This document shows, piece by piece, positions 36,828 through 46,362 of a DNA stretch of 64,000 bases. The DNA comes from Rhodocyclaceae bacterium UBA2250. Lineage in GTDB: Bacteria; Pseudomonadota; Gammaproteobacteria; Burkholderiales; Rhodocyclaceae. Within the stretch, counting starts at the first letter, position 1, and every line of letters begins with the position of its first letter. The DNA is taken from the NCBI GenBank assembly GCA_002347285.1, contig DDXW01000048.1, positions 1 through 64,000 on the forward strand, written 5' to 3'. The notes below the pieces were generated by a model that was not told where the DNA came from, ran no database searches, and was given only the letters and a program-made list of their open reading frames with translations. Both the position numbers and the translations under genes were made by a program.

Positions 36828-37972
36828 GACAACACCTCCTGCGTTAGTGAAACGATCTTGCGCTCGGGTACGCCGACTGCACTGGTACGGCGCCGCGATT
36901 TATCCAGCACGCGGCCCGCCAGTTGTCCGCACGCCGCGTCGATGTCGTCGCCGCGCGTCTTGCGTACCGTCGCGACGACATCCGCCGCCATCAGGATTTC
37001 CTGGAAACGCCGTACGCGCTCCGCCGCCGGACGACGGAAGTCCGAACCGGGGAAGGGATTGAACGGAATCAGGTTGAACTTGCACGGGAGGCTGCGCGTC
37101 AGGGCGAGCAGCGCGCGGGCATCCGCATCGCTGTCGTTGATGCCGGCGAGCAGCACGTACTCGAAGGTGATGAAGTCGCGCGGCGCGAGCTCCAGGTAGC
37201 GCCGGCAGGCCGCCATCAGCTCGGCCAGCGGGTATTTGCGGTTGAGCGGCACGAGCTCGTCGCGCAGCGCGTCGGTCGGCGCATGCAGGGAAACCGCCAG
37301 CGCCACCGGGCAATCCTGGCGCAGGCGATCGATCGCCGGCACCATGCCGGCGGTCGATACCGTGACGCGGCGCCGCGACAGGCCGTAAGCGTTGTCGTCG
37401 AGCATCAGCTTGAGCGCCGCGACGACGTTGTCGTAGTTGGCCAGCGGTTCGCCCATGCCCATCAGCACGACGTTGCTGATCACCCGCTCGCCGCTGTCAC
37501 CGACGCCCGGCTGTTTGACCGCACCGAGCATGCGGTTGGCGTGCCAGAGTTGGCCGATGATCTCGGCGGTCGTCAGGTTACGGTTGAAGCCCTGCTTGCC
37601 GGTCGAGCAGAAAGCGCACTCGAGCGCGCAGCCGACCTGGCTCGAGATGCACAATGTGCCGCGGTTCGCCTCCGGAATGAAGACCGTCTCGACCGCGTTG
37701 TTGCCGCCGGCCTCATGGCCGACCCCCAGCAGCCATTTGCGCGTGCCGTCGCCGGCGAGATTGTCGCGCAGCGGCACGAGGCCGCGGATTTCCGCGCTTG
37801 CTGCGAGCTTGGCGCGCAACGACTTGGCGACATCGGTCATCTGCTCGAAATCGTCGCTGCCGAAGCGATGCATCCAGCGCAGCACCTGGCGCGCGCGGAA
37901 GGGCTTCTCGCCCTGCTGCGCGAACCAGGCCGTCAGGCCATCGACATCGAGATCGAGCAGGTTGGCCCGCAT
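36824..37972 (-). CDS. rlmN: 23S rRNA/tRNA m2A methyltransferase RlmN
   Basis: Radical SAM enzyme that methylates A2503 of 23S rRNA and A37 of tRNA. 382 residues. The cluster motif is CALECAFCSTGKQGFNRN; the methyl-carrying Cys is expected in the C-terminal GDDIDAACGQLAG segment, which is present. N-terminal helical domain with KPFRARQVLRWMHRFG. Nine bases after ndk. Confidence 0.97.
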   Translation of the reverse strand: MRANLLDLDVDGLTAWFAQQGEKPFRARQVLRWMHRFGSDDFEQMTDVAKSLRAKLAASAEIRGLVPLRDNLAGDGTRKWLLGVGHEAGGNNAVETVFIPEANRGTLCISSQVGCALECAFCSTGKQGFNRNLTTAEIIGQLWHANRMLGAVKQPGVGDSGERVISNVVLMGMGEPLANYDNVVAALKLMLDDNAYGLSRRRVTVSTAGMVPAIDRLRQDCPVALAVSLHAPTDALRDELVPLNRKYPLAELMAACRRYLELAPRDFITFEYVLLAGINDSDADARALLALTRSLPCKFNLIPFNPFPGSDFRRPAAERVRRFQEILMAADVVATVRKTRGDDIDAACGQLAGRVLDKSRRRTSAVGVPERKIVSLTQEVLS

Positions 37973-37981
37973 ACCGCCGGA

Positions 37982-38410
37982 TCAGCGACCGGAGTAGACG
38001 TTCAACTCGGGAAAGAAGTAGGCGACTTCGACCTTGGCGGTCTCGGGGCCGTCGGAGCCGTGCACGGCGTTGGCGTCGATGCTCTCGGCGAAGTCGGCAC
38101 GGATGGTGCCCGGTGCGGCCTTCTTCGGGTCGGTGGCGCCCATCAGATCACGATTCTTGGCGATGGCGTTCTCGCCTTCGAGCACCTGGATCATCACCGG
38201 GCCGGAAGTCATGAACTTGACCAGGTCCTTGTAGAAGGGGCGCTCCTTATGCACGGCATAGAAGCCGCCGGCCTCCTGCTCGGACAGCCAGGCCATGCGG
38301 GCGGCGACGATCTTGAGACCGTTGGTCTCGAAGCGGGAATAGATCTTGCCGATCACGTTTTTCGCCACGGCATCGGGTTTGATGATCGACAGGGTGCGTT
38401 CGACGGCCAT
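37982..38410 (-). CDS. ndk: Nucleoside diphosphate kinase
   Basis: Phosphorylates NDPs through a phospho-His. 142 residues. Starts MAVERTLSIIKPDAVAKNVI; the active-site His is in SIDANAVHGSDGPETA. An upstream in-frame ATG would add 14 residues not typical of Ndk. First gene of the ndk-rlmN-pilW-rodZ-ispG-hisS-yfgM-bamB-der run. Confidence 0.98.
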   Translation of the reverse strand: MAVERTLSIIKPDAVAKNVIGKIYSRFETNGLKIVAARMAWLSEQEAGGFYAVHKERPFYKDLVKFMTSGPVMIQVLEGENAIAKNRDLMGATDPKKAAPGTIRADFAESIDANAVHGSDGPETAKVEVAYFFPELNVYSGR

Positions 38411-38491
38411 TCTTTTCTCCAGCAGATTGATATGAAAAACAAGCAACTGCAAATTTTATCGCAGAAAGTGCCATTCCCCGGCGCCGACAAT

Positions 38492-38517
38492 AAAAAAGCC
38501 CGGCCGCAGCCGGGCTT
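38492..38517 (-). terminator. Rho-independent terminator after dctM
   Basis: 9-bp stem AAGCCCGGC / GCCGGGCTT with loop CGCA; on the minus strand it is followed by TTTT. Twenty bases beyond the dctM stop, separating the TRAP genes from ndk. Confidence 0.85.
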
Positions 38518-38537
38518 GCAAGGGTTGGGTGAACTGG

Positions 38538-39824
38538 CTAGGAGATCATGCCGATCGCCTTCGGCAGCCACAGCGACAGCGGCGGCCAGTAAGTGACGAT
38601 GACCAGGAATACCAGCATGGTCAGCAGCCACGGCCAGACGGCGATGGTCAGCTCGGTGATGCCCATCTTGGTGATGCCGGAGGCGACGTAGAGGTTCAGG
38701 CCAACCGGCGGGTGGCACATGCCGACCTCCATGTTCACCACCATGATGATGCCGAAATGCACCGGGTCGATGCCGAGCTTCATGGCGATCGGGAACAGGA
38801 TCGGCGCCAGGATCAGCACGATCGACGACGGCTCCATGAAGTTGCCGGCCAGCAGCAGCAGGATGTTGGCCATCAGCAGGAAGCCGATCACGCCGATGCC
38901 GGTGCCCATCATCCAGTTGGCCATCTCCTGCGGGATGTTCTCGTGGGTCATCAGGAAGGAGAACAGCACTGCGTTGGTGATGATGTAGAGCAGCATCGCG
39001 CTCATGTTGGCCGACGACAGCAGCACCCTCGGCACGTCTTTGAGCCCCATGTCCTTGTAGACGAAAACGGCGACGACGAAGGCATAGACCGCGCTCATGG
39101 CCGCGGCTTCCGTCGGCGTGAAGATGCCCGAGTAGATGCCGCCCATCACCACCACGATCAGGAACAGGCCCCAGGCCGACTCGCGGAACGCGGTCCAGCG
39201 TTCGCCCCACGACGCCTTCGGCTGGCGCGGGTAATTGTTGCTGCGGGCGCGATACCAGGTGGTCAGGCCGAGCATCGCGGCCATCACCAGGCCCGGAATC
39301 ACGCCAGCCATGAACAACGCGCCGACCGAGGTGTTGGTCGACACCGAGTACATGACCATCACGATCGAGGGCGGGATCAGGATGCCCAGCGCGCCCGAGG
39401 TGGTGATCACGCCGGCGCCGAAGCGGTTCGGGAAGCCGGCCTTGACCATCGCCGGCATCAGGATCGAGCCGATCGCCACCACCGTCGCCGGGCTGGAGCC
39501 CGACACCGCCGCGAACAGGGCGCAGGCCAGCACGCCGCCGAGGCCGAGGCCGCCGTGGAAGTGGCCGACCATCGCCGTGGCGAACTTGATCATGCGCCGC
39601 GCCACCCCGCCGTGGGTGAGGAAGTTGCCGGCGAGGATGAAGAACGGGATCGCCATGATCTCGAACTTCTCGATGCCGGTGAACAGCTTGAGCGCCACCG
39701 ACTCGACCGGCACCTGGGTCATGAAGAACAGGAAAGACAGCACCGTCAGGCCGAGCGAGATCGAGATCGGCATGCCGCTCAGCATCAGCACCACCAGCAG
39801 GGAGAAGATGATCAATGTGTTCAT
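38538..39824 (-). CDS. dctM: TRAP dicarboxylate transporter, large permease DctM
   Basis: Twelve-helix ion-driven permease of a TRAP system. 428 residues. Helix 1 begins NTLIIFSLLVVLMLSGMPIS; family motifs include FFILAGNFLTHGGVARRMI, AVSGSSPATVVAIGSILMPA, GALGILIPPSIVMVMYS and the C-terminal PPVGLNLYVASGIT. Overlaps dctQ by four bases. Substrate probably a C4-dicarboxylate or similar acid. Confidence 0.96.
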   Translation of the reverse strand: MNTLIIFSLLVVLMLSGMPISISLGLTVLSFLFFMTQVPVESVALKLFTGIEKFEIMAIPFFILAGNFLTHGGVARRMIKFATAMVGHFHGGLGLGGVLACALFAAVSGSSPATVVAIGSILMPAMVKAGFPNRFGAGVITTSGALGILIPPSIVMVMYSVSTNTSVGALFMAGVIPGLVMAAMLGLTTWYRARSNNYPRQPKASWGERWTAFRESAWGLFLIVVVMGGIYSGIFTPTEAAAMSAVYAFVVAVFVYKDMGLKDVPRVLLSSANMSAMLLYIITNAVLFSFLMTHENIPQEMANWMMGTGIGVIGFLLMANILLLLAGNFMEPSSIVLILAPILFPIAMKLGIDPVHFGIIMVVNMEVGMCHPPVGLNLYVASGITKMGITELTIAVWPWLLTMLVFLVIVTYWPPLSLWLPKAIGMIS

Positions 39825-40507
39825 CGCCGCCCCCCTTTGCCGCCCTTGCCCACGTCATGCGGATGAAGGTTGTCGTCCATGCTGTAGATCAGGTCGTCCT
39901 TGCCGGGTTCGAGCGGCTCACCCTCCTCGAGGCCATCGACGTGGCCGTGGTCGTGGTGCGGCAACTCGCCGCTGCGGACGAAGCTCACGGCGACCTGCAG
40001 GAAGCGGAAGCACATCAGGTAGGAACCGAGCGGAATCGCCGAATAGACGATCCAGGTCGGCCATTCGAGGTCGGGCGTGGTCGGCCCCTCGTAGAGGTCG
40101 CCCATCTCCAGGCCGAAGAACTGGTAGAAGCTGTAGTGGGCTCCGTTCTCCCAGACGAAGGTGGCGCCGAGCGTGCCGACGACGCCGGTGAACAGCGCGC
40201 CGGCCAGCAGGCCGAAGACAATGAACCTGCCGCGCATCGCTCCTGACAGGCGGTTGATCAGCACATCGACGCCGACGTGGATGCCGGTGCGCACGCCGTA
40301 GGCGGCACCGAACTTGGCCATCCAGACGAACATGATGATGCACAGCTCCTGCACCCAGGAGAGGTTGAGGGAGATCAGCCAGTCCTGCAGGCCGGGAATC
40401 GCCAGGCCGGAGGCGTAGCGATGGACCACGGCGACGAAGATGATCAGTGTCGCGGCGCCCATCAGGAAGGTGATCAGCCATTCCTCGAGATGGTCGAGAA
40501 TCTTCAT
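39821..40507 (-). CDS. dctQ: TRAP transporter small permease DctQ
   Basis: 228 residues, four membrane helices (WLITFLMGAATLIIFVAVVH at the start; ELCIIMFVWMAKFGAAYGVR with the RTGIHVGVDVL motif typical of DctQ; GLLAGALFTGVVGTLGATF; WIVYSAIPLGSYLMCFRFLQ). The C-terminal tail is unusually long, acidic and His-rich. It is followed in the operon by dctM and preceded by dctP with hairpins between. Confidence 0.94.
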   Translation of the reverse strand: MKILDHLEEWLITFLMGAATLIIFVAVVHRYASGLAIPGLQDWLISLNLSWVQELCIIMFVWMAKFGAAYGVRTGIHVGVDVLINRLSGAMRGRFIVFGLLAGALFTGVVGTLGATFVWENGAHYSFYQFFGLEMGDLYEGPTTPDLEWPTWIVYSAIPLGSYLMCFRFLQVAVSFVRSGELPHHDHGHVDGLEEGEPLEPGKDDLIYSMDDNLHPHDVGKGGKGGRR

Positions 40508-40513
40508 GAAATG

Positions 40514-40548
40514 CGCTCCGAAAAAGGAGCGGGGAGCCGCAACTCCCC
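40514..40548. other. Two hairpins between dctP and dctQ
   Basis: CGCTCC-gaaaaa-GGAGCG followed without a gap by GGGGAG-ccgcaa-CTCCCC. They lie in the 52-base dctP-dctQ gap and could protect the dctP end of the mRNA or attenuate permease expression, since binding proteins are needed in excess. Confidence 0.55.
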
Positions 40549-40559
40549 GTGTCTGGCGA

Positions 40560-41573
40560 TCAGAGCTTGGCTGGATCGAAACCGGTTTCCTTGTAGACCG
40601 ACTGGATCAGGTCCTTGCCGACGCGGTCGGCCATCTGCTCATGCACCTTGATCATCGCCTTCTTCCAGGCCTTCTTCTGTTCGGGCGTCAGGGCGATGAT
40701 CTCGCTCTTGCCGGACTTCTTCACCGCCTCGAGCGACTGGTCATTCTCGACCTTGGCGATCTGGTTGGCGTAGCGCGTCGCCTGTTCCATCGCGTCCTCG
40801 AGTTGCTTGCGGATGTCGCCGGGCAGGTTATCCCAGAACTTCTTGTTCACGATCACCGCGTAGCCGAGGTAACCATGGTCGGACAGCGTCACGAACTTCT
40901 GCACCTCGTGCATCTTCTGCGTGTAGAGGTTGGAAGGCGGATTCTCGGTGCCGTCGACCACGCCGGTCTGCAGCGCCTGGTAGACCTCGGAGAAGGCCAT
41001 CTTCTGCGGCAGCGCGCCGACCGAGCGCATCTGCGCGTCGAGCACGTTGGACGACTGGATGCGCATCTTCAGACCCTTCATGTCTTCGGGATTGCGCAGC
41101 GGCTTGTTGGCGCTCATCACCTTGAGGCCGTTGTCCCAATACGAAAGCCCCAGTATGCCCTTCGATTCCAGCTTCTTGAGCAGCGACTTGCCGACCGGAC
41201 CGGTGGTGATCTTGTGCAGCTGATCGTAGTTGTCGAAGATGAACGGCAGGTCGAACATCTCGAACTCCTTGACGCCGAGCGGACCGAACTTGGCCAGCGA
41301 GGGCGCCAGCATCTGCACGGCGCCGAGCTGCAGCGCCTCCATCTCCTCCTTGTCCTTGTACAGCGTGCTGTTGGCATACACCTCGACCTTGACGCGGCCC
41401 TTCGTCAGCTCCTCGGCCTTCTGCTTGAAGAACTCGGCCCCCTTGCCCTTGGGGGTGTCGTTGGCGACGACGTGGCTGAACTTGATGATGATCGGCTGCT
41501 GGGCCAGAGCTGGCGTGCCAGCGAGAGAAAGCGCGGCTACGGCCAGGCCGGCGGCGAACGAACGCAGTTTCAT
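40560..41573 (-). CDS. dctP: TRAP transporter solute-binding protein DctP
   Basis: Periplasmic binding protein that hands a carboxylate to DctQM. 337 residues. Signal peptide MKLRSFAAGLAVAALSLAG ending near ALA-QQ; family core IIIKFSHVVANDTPKGKGAE, GLKMRIQSSNVLDAQMRSVG (with the substrate-binding Arg), and TENPPSNLYTQKMHEVQK. The ATG follows GGAGGAGCTTCC. First gene of dctPQM, divergent from mltD. Confidence 0.96.
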   Translation of the reverse strand: MKLRSFAAGLAVAALSLAGTPALAQQPIIIKFSHVVANDTPKGKGAEFFKQKAEELTKGRVKVEVYANSTLYKDKEEMEALQLGAVQMLAPSLAKFGPLGVKEFEMFDLPFIFDNYDQLHKITTGPVGKSLLKKLESKGILGLSYWDNGLKVMSANKPLRNPEDMKGLKMRIQSSNVLDAQMRSVGALPQKMAFSEVYQALQTGVVDGTENPPSNLYTQKMHEVQKFVTLSDHGYLGYAVIVNKKFWDNLPGDIRKQLEDAMEQATRYANQIAKVENDQSLEAVKKSGKSEIIALTPEQKKAWKKAMIKVHEQMADRVGKDLIQSVYKETGFDPAKL

Positions 41574-41754
41574 GGAAGCTCCTCCTGTTATGAACAAGCA
41601 ACGACGCCATCCACGGCATCGAATGGTCGCATAGCTTATTCCTTTCGCGCCGCTGTGCGTCATTGTGGAAACCCGCAAGGGTCCCGTGCCGCGTGGCTGG
41701 CTTTGCTGCCCGCCTTCCCTTACACTTCGCCGCCTTTGCATTGCGGTAACTCCC

Positions 41755-43116
41755 ATGAGCTTCTTCCTGCACCTGCGCACCTTCTCCCTGCTCGCTCTGC
41801 TGGGTCTGTCCGCCGCCTGCACGACCGCACCGGTCGACAGGTCGCCGGACGCCATGTCCGTCCCGGTCCAGCAAGACGCATCGGCCGCAGATCCCGCCAG
41901 CCAGGGCACCGCAAGGGGGGCCGGGCGCGATGCGGCCAGCTTGCGTGGCGTACCCTACGCGCAGAGCCTGCCGGTGCAGGCCGTGCGCGAAGACGCCCGC
42001 CTGCCGCTCCTCGACCTGACGGTGCCGCCCGACAACCTCTGGCAGCGCATCCGCAACGGCTACGGCATGCCCGACCTGCACGACCCGCTGGTGGCCGAGC
42101 GCCAGTCCTGGTACCTGAACCGTCCCGACATGCTGCGGCGGATCTTCGAGCGCGGCCGCCGCTACCTCCACCACATCGTCGAGGAACTCGAAAAGCGCGG
42201 CATGCCCACCGAGCTGGCGCTGCTGCCGATGGTCGAAAGCGCCTTCAACCCGCAGGCCCTGTCGAGCGCCCGCGCGATGGGCATCTGGCAGTTCATCCCG
42301 TCGACCGGCAAGAACTACAACCTGGACCAGAACTGGTGGGTCGACGAGCGCCGCGACATCATCGCCTCCACCGATGCGGCGCTGAACTACCTGCAAACCA
42401 TCTACGAGCTGCATGGCGACTGGCATCTCGCGCTCGCCTCCTACAACTGGGGCGAGGGTGCCGTCGGCCGCGCGATCGCCAAGAACCAGGCCAAGGGCCT
42501 GCCCACCGATTACGCCAGCCTGACCATGCCGGCCGAAACGCGCTACTACGTGCCCAAGCTGCAGGCGCTGAAGAACATCATCGCCCAGCCGGAAACCTTC
42601 GGCATCCACCTGCCGCCGATCCCGAACCAGCCCTATTTCGAAACGGTGATGAAGCCCGAGCGCATCGACGTCGCCGTCGCCGCCCGCCTCGCGGAGATTC
42701 CGGTCGAGGAATTCGTGTCGCTCAATCCCGCCTACCACCGGCCGGTGATCAACGGCGACCAGGCCGGCCCGCTGGTGCTGCCGGCGGACAAGGTGAACAC
42801 CTTCCTGACCAACCTGGCGCGCTACGAGGCCGAGGACAAGCCGCTGTCGAACTGGCTGACCTACCGTCTCAAGAAAGGCGAAACGCTGGCCAGGGTGGCG
42901 GCGAAATTCAAGATCAGCGAGGCGCGCCTCAAGCAGATCAACGGCATCACGCCGCGCGTCAAGGTGCGGCCGGGCTTCAACCTGCTGGTGCCGCGCCCCG
43001 GCAGCCAGGCCAATCCGGAGCTGATGGCCCGCGCACTCCCCAAGGAGGCGCCGGCGAAGACCGCACCGGCCAAGCCGGTCAAGAAGAATAAAGCGGTCGC
43101 GGCCCGCAAGAAATAA
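41755..43116 (+). CDS. mltD: Membrane-bound lytic transglycosylase D
   Basis: Cleaves peptidoglycan to anhydromuropeptides. 453 residues. Lipoprotein signal (MSFFLHLRTFSLLALLGLSA, Cys at 22); SLT catalytic Glu in LLPMVESAFNPQALSSARAM, then GIWQFIPSTGKNYNL and YNWGEGAVGRAI. One clear LysM near residues 385-430 (TYRLKKGETLARVAAKFKIS) and a basic C-terminal tail. Start chosen at the lipoprotein signal. Confidence 0.94.
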   Translation: MSFFLHLRTFSLLALLGLSAACTTAPVDRSPDAMSVPVQQDASAADPASQGTARGAGRDAASLRGVPYAQSLPVQAVREDARLPLLDLTVPPDNLWQRIRNGYGMPDLHDPLVAERQSWYLNRPDMLRRIFERGRRYLHHIVEELEKRGMPTELALLPMVESAFNPQALSSARAMGIWQFIPSTGKNYNLDQNWWVDERRDIIASTDAALNYLQTIYELHGDWHLALASYNWGEGAVGRAIAKNQAKGLPTDYASLTMPAETRYYVPKLQALKNIIAQPETFGIHLPPIPNQPYFETVMKPERIDVAVAARLAEIPVEEFVSLNPAYHRPVINGDQAGPLVLPADKVNTFLTNLARYEAEDKPLSNWLTYRLKKGETLARVAAKFKISEARLKQINGITPRVKVRPGFNLLVPRPGSQANPELMARALPKEAPAKTAPAKPVKKNKAVAARKK

Positions 43117-43117
43117 T

Positions 43118-45022
43118 TCAGGCGGCGAAGAAGCAGCTGACGGCGTGCGTCGCGGAAAACGCGACGGACTCGGGATATGCCGTGCGGCAACGCGCCTGCG
43201 CACGCGGGCAGCGCGGATGGAAATGGCAGCCGGGCGGCGGATCGGCCGGCGACGGCGGATCGCCCGCCACCTGCACGCGTTCCCGGCGGCCGTCGAGGCG
43301 CGGCACCGCCGCCAGCAGCGCCTGCGTGTAGGGATGACGGGGATCGCGCAGCACCTCCGCCACCGTGCCGCGCTCGACGATGCGGCCGAGATACATCACC
43401 GCCACCTCGTGCGCGAGGTAATCCACCACCGCGATATTGTGGGTGATGAACAGATAGGCGAGGCCGAGCCGCGCCTGCAGGTCGGTCAGCAGGTTGAGGA
43501 TCTGCGCCTGCACCGAGACGTCGAGCGCGCTGGTCGGCTCGTCGCAGATCAGCAACGGCGGGCGGACGGCGAGCGCGCGCGCGATGGCGATGCGCTGGCG
43601 CTGCCCGCCGGAGAATTCGTGCGGATAGCGGCCGGCCATGTCGGCCGACAGGCCCACCTGTTCGAGCAGCGCCGCGACGTCGGCGGCCGGGTTGCCCTCG
43701 GCGACGATGGCGCCGACGCGCAGGCGCGGATTGAGCGAATTGAACGGGTCCTGGAACACCATCTGCATGCGTGCCGGCGCGAGGCCGCGCTGCGGCGCGC
43801 CGGCGAAGGCGACGCCGCCGCCGGTCGGCGGCAGCAGGCCGAGGATCGCCTTGCCGACGGTCGTCTTGCCGCAGCCCGACTCGCCCACCAGCGCGAGCGT
43901 GCGGCCGGCGGCGAGGCGCAGGTCGACGCCGTCGACGGCGCGCACGTGGCCGACCGTGCGCCGCAGCACGCCGCGGCGGATCGGGAAGTACACCTGCAGG
44001 CCGCGCACCTCCAGCTGCGCCGCCGTGCCAGCGCCGAGTTTCTCTTCGGGCGCGGCGCCCGGCGCGGAAAGCGCCGCTGCCGGCGCCGCCTCGAGATGGC
44101 AGCGCACCGCATGGCCGTCCGCCGGCGTGCGCCAAGGCGGCGGCTCACGGCGGCAGACCGGCATGGCGTCGCCGCAGCGCGCGACGAAGCGGCAGCCGGG
44201 AAATTGCGTGCCGAGCGGCGGCACGCTGCCGGGAATCGTGACGAGCCGCTGCCCGCGCGCCGCCGCGTCGGGCAGCGCCGCGAACAGGCGGCGGGAATAC
44301 GGGTGCATCGGCGCGGCGAAGAAGGCGGCGCGCGGCGCGACCTCCACCAGCTGGCCGGCGTACATCACGCCGATGCGGTCGGCCATGCGGGCGACGATGC
44401 CGAGATCGTGCGTGATCAGCAGCAGCGCCATGCCGCGCTGGCGCTGCAGGTCGCGCAGCAGGTCGAGCACCTGCGCCTGGATCGTCACGTCGAGGGCGGT
44501 GGTCGGCTCGTCGGCGATCAGCAGCTCCGGCTCGCCGGCCAGCGCCATCGCGATCATCGCGCGCTGCTTCATCCCGCCCGAGAGCTGGAACGGATACTCG
44601 CCGGCGCGCCGCGCCGCATCGGGGATGCCGACCGCCGCCAGCAGTTCGACGACCCTTTCCCGCCCGGCCGAACCGCCATGCACCCGCAGCGCTTCCCCGA
44701 TCTGCGCGCCGATCGTCATGACCGGGTTCAGGCTCGTGCCCGGCTCCTGGAAGATCATGCCGATCCGGCCGCCGCGCACGTCGCGCATGCGCGCCTCTGG
44801 CAGCACGCACAGCTCCTCGCCGGCGAAGCGCACGCTGCCGCCGGCGATGCGCGCGGCGGCGGGCAGCAGGCGCATCAGCGCCAGCGCGGTGAGCGACTTG
44901 CCGCAGCCCGACTCGCCGAGCAGCGCGAAGGTCTCGCCCGGCGCGAGGTCGAAGGCGACGCCGTCGACCGGCCGCGCCGCGCCGATCGCCACCGAGAGAG
45001 CGCGGACCTCGAGCAGATTCAT
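43118..45022 (-). CDS. Peptide-type ABC transporter, fused double ATPase (DppDF/YejF-like)
   Basis: 634 residues with two complete ABC ATPase domains. First: LLGESGCGKSLTALALMRLL, signature LSGGMKQRAMIAMALAGEPE, Walker B LLIADEPTTALD. Second: LVGESGCGKTTVGKAILGLL, signature FSGGQRQRIAIARALAVRPP, LLICDEPTSALD. Each ends with the oligopeptide-family Cys-containing tail (FVARCGDAMPVCRREPPPW; HPRCPRAQARCRTAYPESV). The linker between domains contains EEKLGAGTAAQ, an in-frame dispersed word. Start overlaps the permease stop; convergent with mltD. Confidence 0.93.
   Translation of the reverse strand: MNLLEVRALSVAIGAARPVDGVAFDLAPGETFALLGESGCGKSLTALALMRLLPAAARIAGGSVRFAGEELCVLPEARMRDVRGGRIGMIFQEPGTSLNPVMTIGAQIGEALRVHGGSAGRERVVELLAAVGIPDAARRAGEYPFQLSGGMKQRAMIAMALAGEPELLIADEPTTALDVTIQAQVLDLLRDLQRQRGMALLLITHDLGIVARMADRIGVMYAGQLVEVAPRAAFFAAPMHPYSRRLFAALPDAAARGQRLVTIPGSVPPLGTQFPGCRFVARCGDAMPVCRREPPPWRTPADGHAVRCHLEAAPAAALSAPGAAPEEKLGAGTAAQLEVRGLQVYFPIRRGVLRRTVGHVRAVDGVDLRLAAGRTLALVGESGCGKTTVGKAILGLLPPTGGGVAFAGAPQRGLAPARMQMVFQDPFNSLNPRLRVGAIVAEGNPAADVAALLEQVGLSADMAGRYPHEFSGGQRQRIAIARALAVRPPLLICDEPTSALDVSVQAQILNLLTDLQARLGLAYLFITHNIAVVDYLAHEVAVMYLGRIVERGTVAEVLRDPRHPYTQALLAAVPRLDGRRERVQVAGDPPSPADPPPGCHFHPRCPRAQARCRTAYPESVAFSATHAVSCFFAA
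44019..44042 (-). repeat. Dispersed 24-bp word, copy in the fused ABC ATPase
   Basis: 22/24. In sense frame it encodes KLGAGTAA in the linker between the two nucleotide-binding domains. Confidence 0.65.
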
Positions 45023-46362
45023 CTGGCCGCCCTCGGGTCGAAGGCGTCGCGCACCACGTCGGCGAACAGGTTGGCGGCCAGCACCAGCGCGAACATGAAG
45101 ACGAAGGCCGCGGCGAGCGACCACCAGACCATCGGCTCGCGCGCCAGCTCCATGCGCGCGGTGTTGATCATCGTGCCGAAGCTGATGGTGTTCGGATCGA
45201 CGCCGATGCCGACGTAGGACAGCACCGCCTCGGCCAGCACCAGCCCGGAGAAGTCCATGACGATCGCGATCATGACGATGTGCATCACGTTCGGCAGGAT
45301 GTGGCGCGAGAGAATGCGCAGGTCCGACACGCCGAGCGCGCGCGCCGCCTGCACGTATTCGAGCTCGCGCAGCTTGAGCGTTTCCCCGCGCAGCAGCCGG
45401 CACAGCCCGGTCCAGCTGGTGATGCCGAGGATCGCGCACAGCGCCAATAAACGTGCGTCGGCGCGCTCGGCGCTGGTGGCGAACCAGTCGGGATGCGTGT
45501 CGATCATCACCTGCATCATCAGCACCGCCGCGGCGATCAGCAGCACGCCGGGGATCGAGTTGAGCGTGGTATAGACGTACTGGATCACGTCGTCGAGCCA
45601 GCCGCCCGCGTAGCCGGCCAGCAGGCCGAGGAATACCGCCGCCGGCAGCATGATCAGCGTGGTCAGCGTGCCGATCAAGAGGCCGGTGCGGATGCTCTTG
45701 AGCGTGAGATAGAGCACGTCCTGGCCGACCTTGTCGGTGCCCAGCACGTGGTAGCCCTGCGCCAGCGCGGCGACCGGGCCGGCGACGAGGCACAGCGCGA
45801 GCAGCGTGACGAGCGCGGCGTTCCAGGCGAGGCCCGGCGCGGCGCGGCGCAGCGGCGCGCTCGCCAGCCACAGCGCCAGCCAGGCGACCATGCCGATGCC
45901 CAGCCCCTGCACCGTGCGGACGAGCAGGTCGGCACCCTGCCCCGCCAAGTCGTCGCCGAGATGCGCACCGCCGTACTTCAGGCGCGGGAAGTCCCTGCCG
46001 CCCCCCTCCGCGTCGAGCGTCTCCTTGGCGAAGGAGTGCGTCGCCAGCGGCGCGGAATAGGTCTTCTCGGTGCGCGTGCGCAGCCCGGACAGCAGCGCGT
46101 CGAGCGCCGAACGCACCTCCACGGCATACGCCTCCTTCTCTCCCGGCAGCCGTTCGCGGTAATGCAGCGAATCGAGCAGCCCGACGGCGACGAAGGCGAG
46201 CAGCAGAGTCGCCGCCGCCATGCCGGTGCGACTCTGCCCCACCCGGCGCCAGGCGACGCGCAGGTGCTCGACGCGCGCCGCCCAGGCCACGCCGCCCAGC
46301 GCCGCGGCCAGCAGCAGGAAGAACAGCGCGTCGGACCAGAGCAGCACCGGCTTGAACATCAT
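45019..46362 (-). CDS. Peptide-type ABC transporter permease (YejE/DppC-like)
   Basis: 447 residues. Long for the family because of an N-terminal extension: two extra membrane segments (ALFFLLLAAALGGVAWAARV, TGMAAATLLLAFVAVGLL) and a large periplasmic loop before a third helix. The core has GTDKVGQDVLYLTLKSIRTG, the EAA-like coupling loop EYVQAARALGVSDLRILSRH ILPN and LAEAVLSYVGIGVDPNT. Two adjacent ATGs begin the gene, overlapping the upstream permease stop. Confidence 0.92.
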   Translation of the reverse strand: MMFKPVLLWSDALFFLLLAAALGGVAWAARVEHLRVAWRRVGQSRTGMAAATLLLAFVAVGLLDSLHYRERLPGEKEAYAVEVRSALDALLSGLRTRTEKTYSAPLATHSFAKETLDAEGGGRDFPRLKYGGAHLGDDLAGQGADLLVRTVQGLGIGMVAWLALWLASAPLRRAAPGLAWNAALVTLLALCLVAGPVAALAQGYHVLGTDKVGQDVLYLTLKSIRTGLLIGTLTTLIMLPAAVFLGLLAGYAGGWLDDVIQYVYTTLNSIPGVLLIAAAVLMMQVMIDTHPDWFATSAERADARLLALCAILGITSWTGLCRLLRGETLKLRELEYVQAARALGVSDLRILSRHILPNVMHIVMIAIVMDFSGLVLAEAVLSYVGIGVDPNTISFGTMINTARMELAREPMVWWSLAAAFVFMFALVLAANLFADVVRDAFDPRAAR

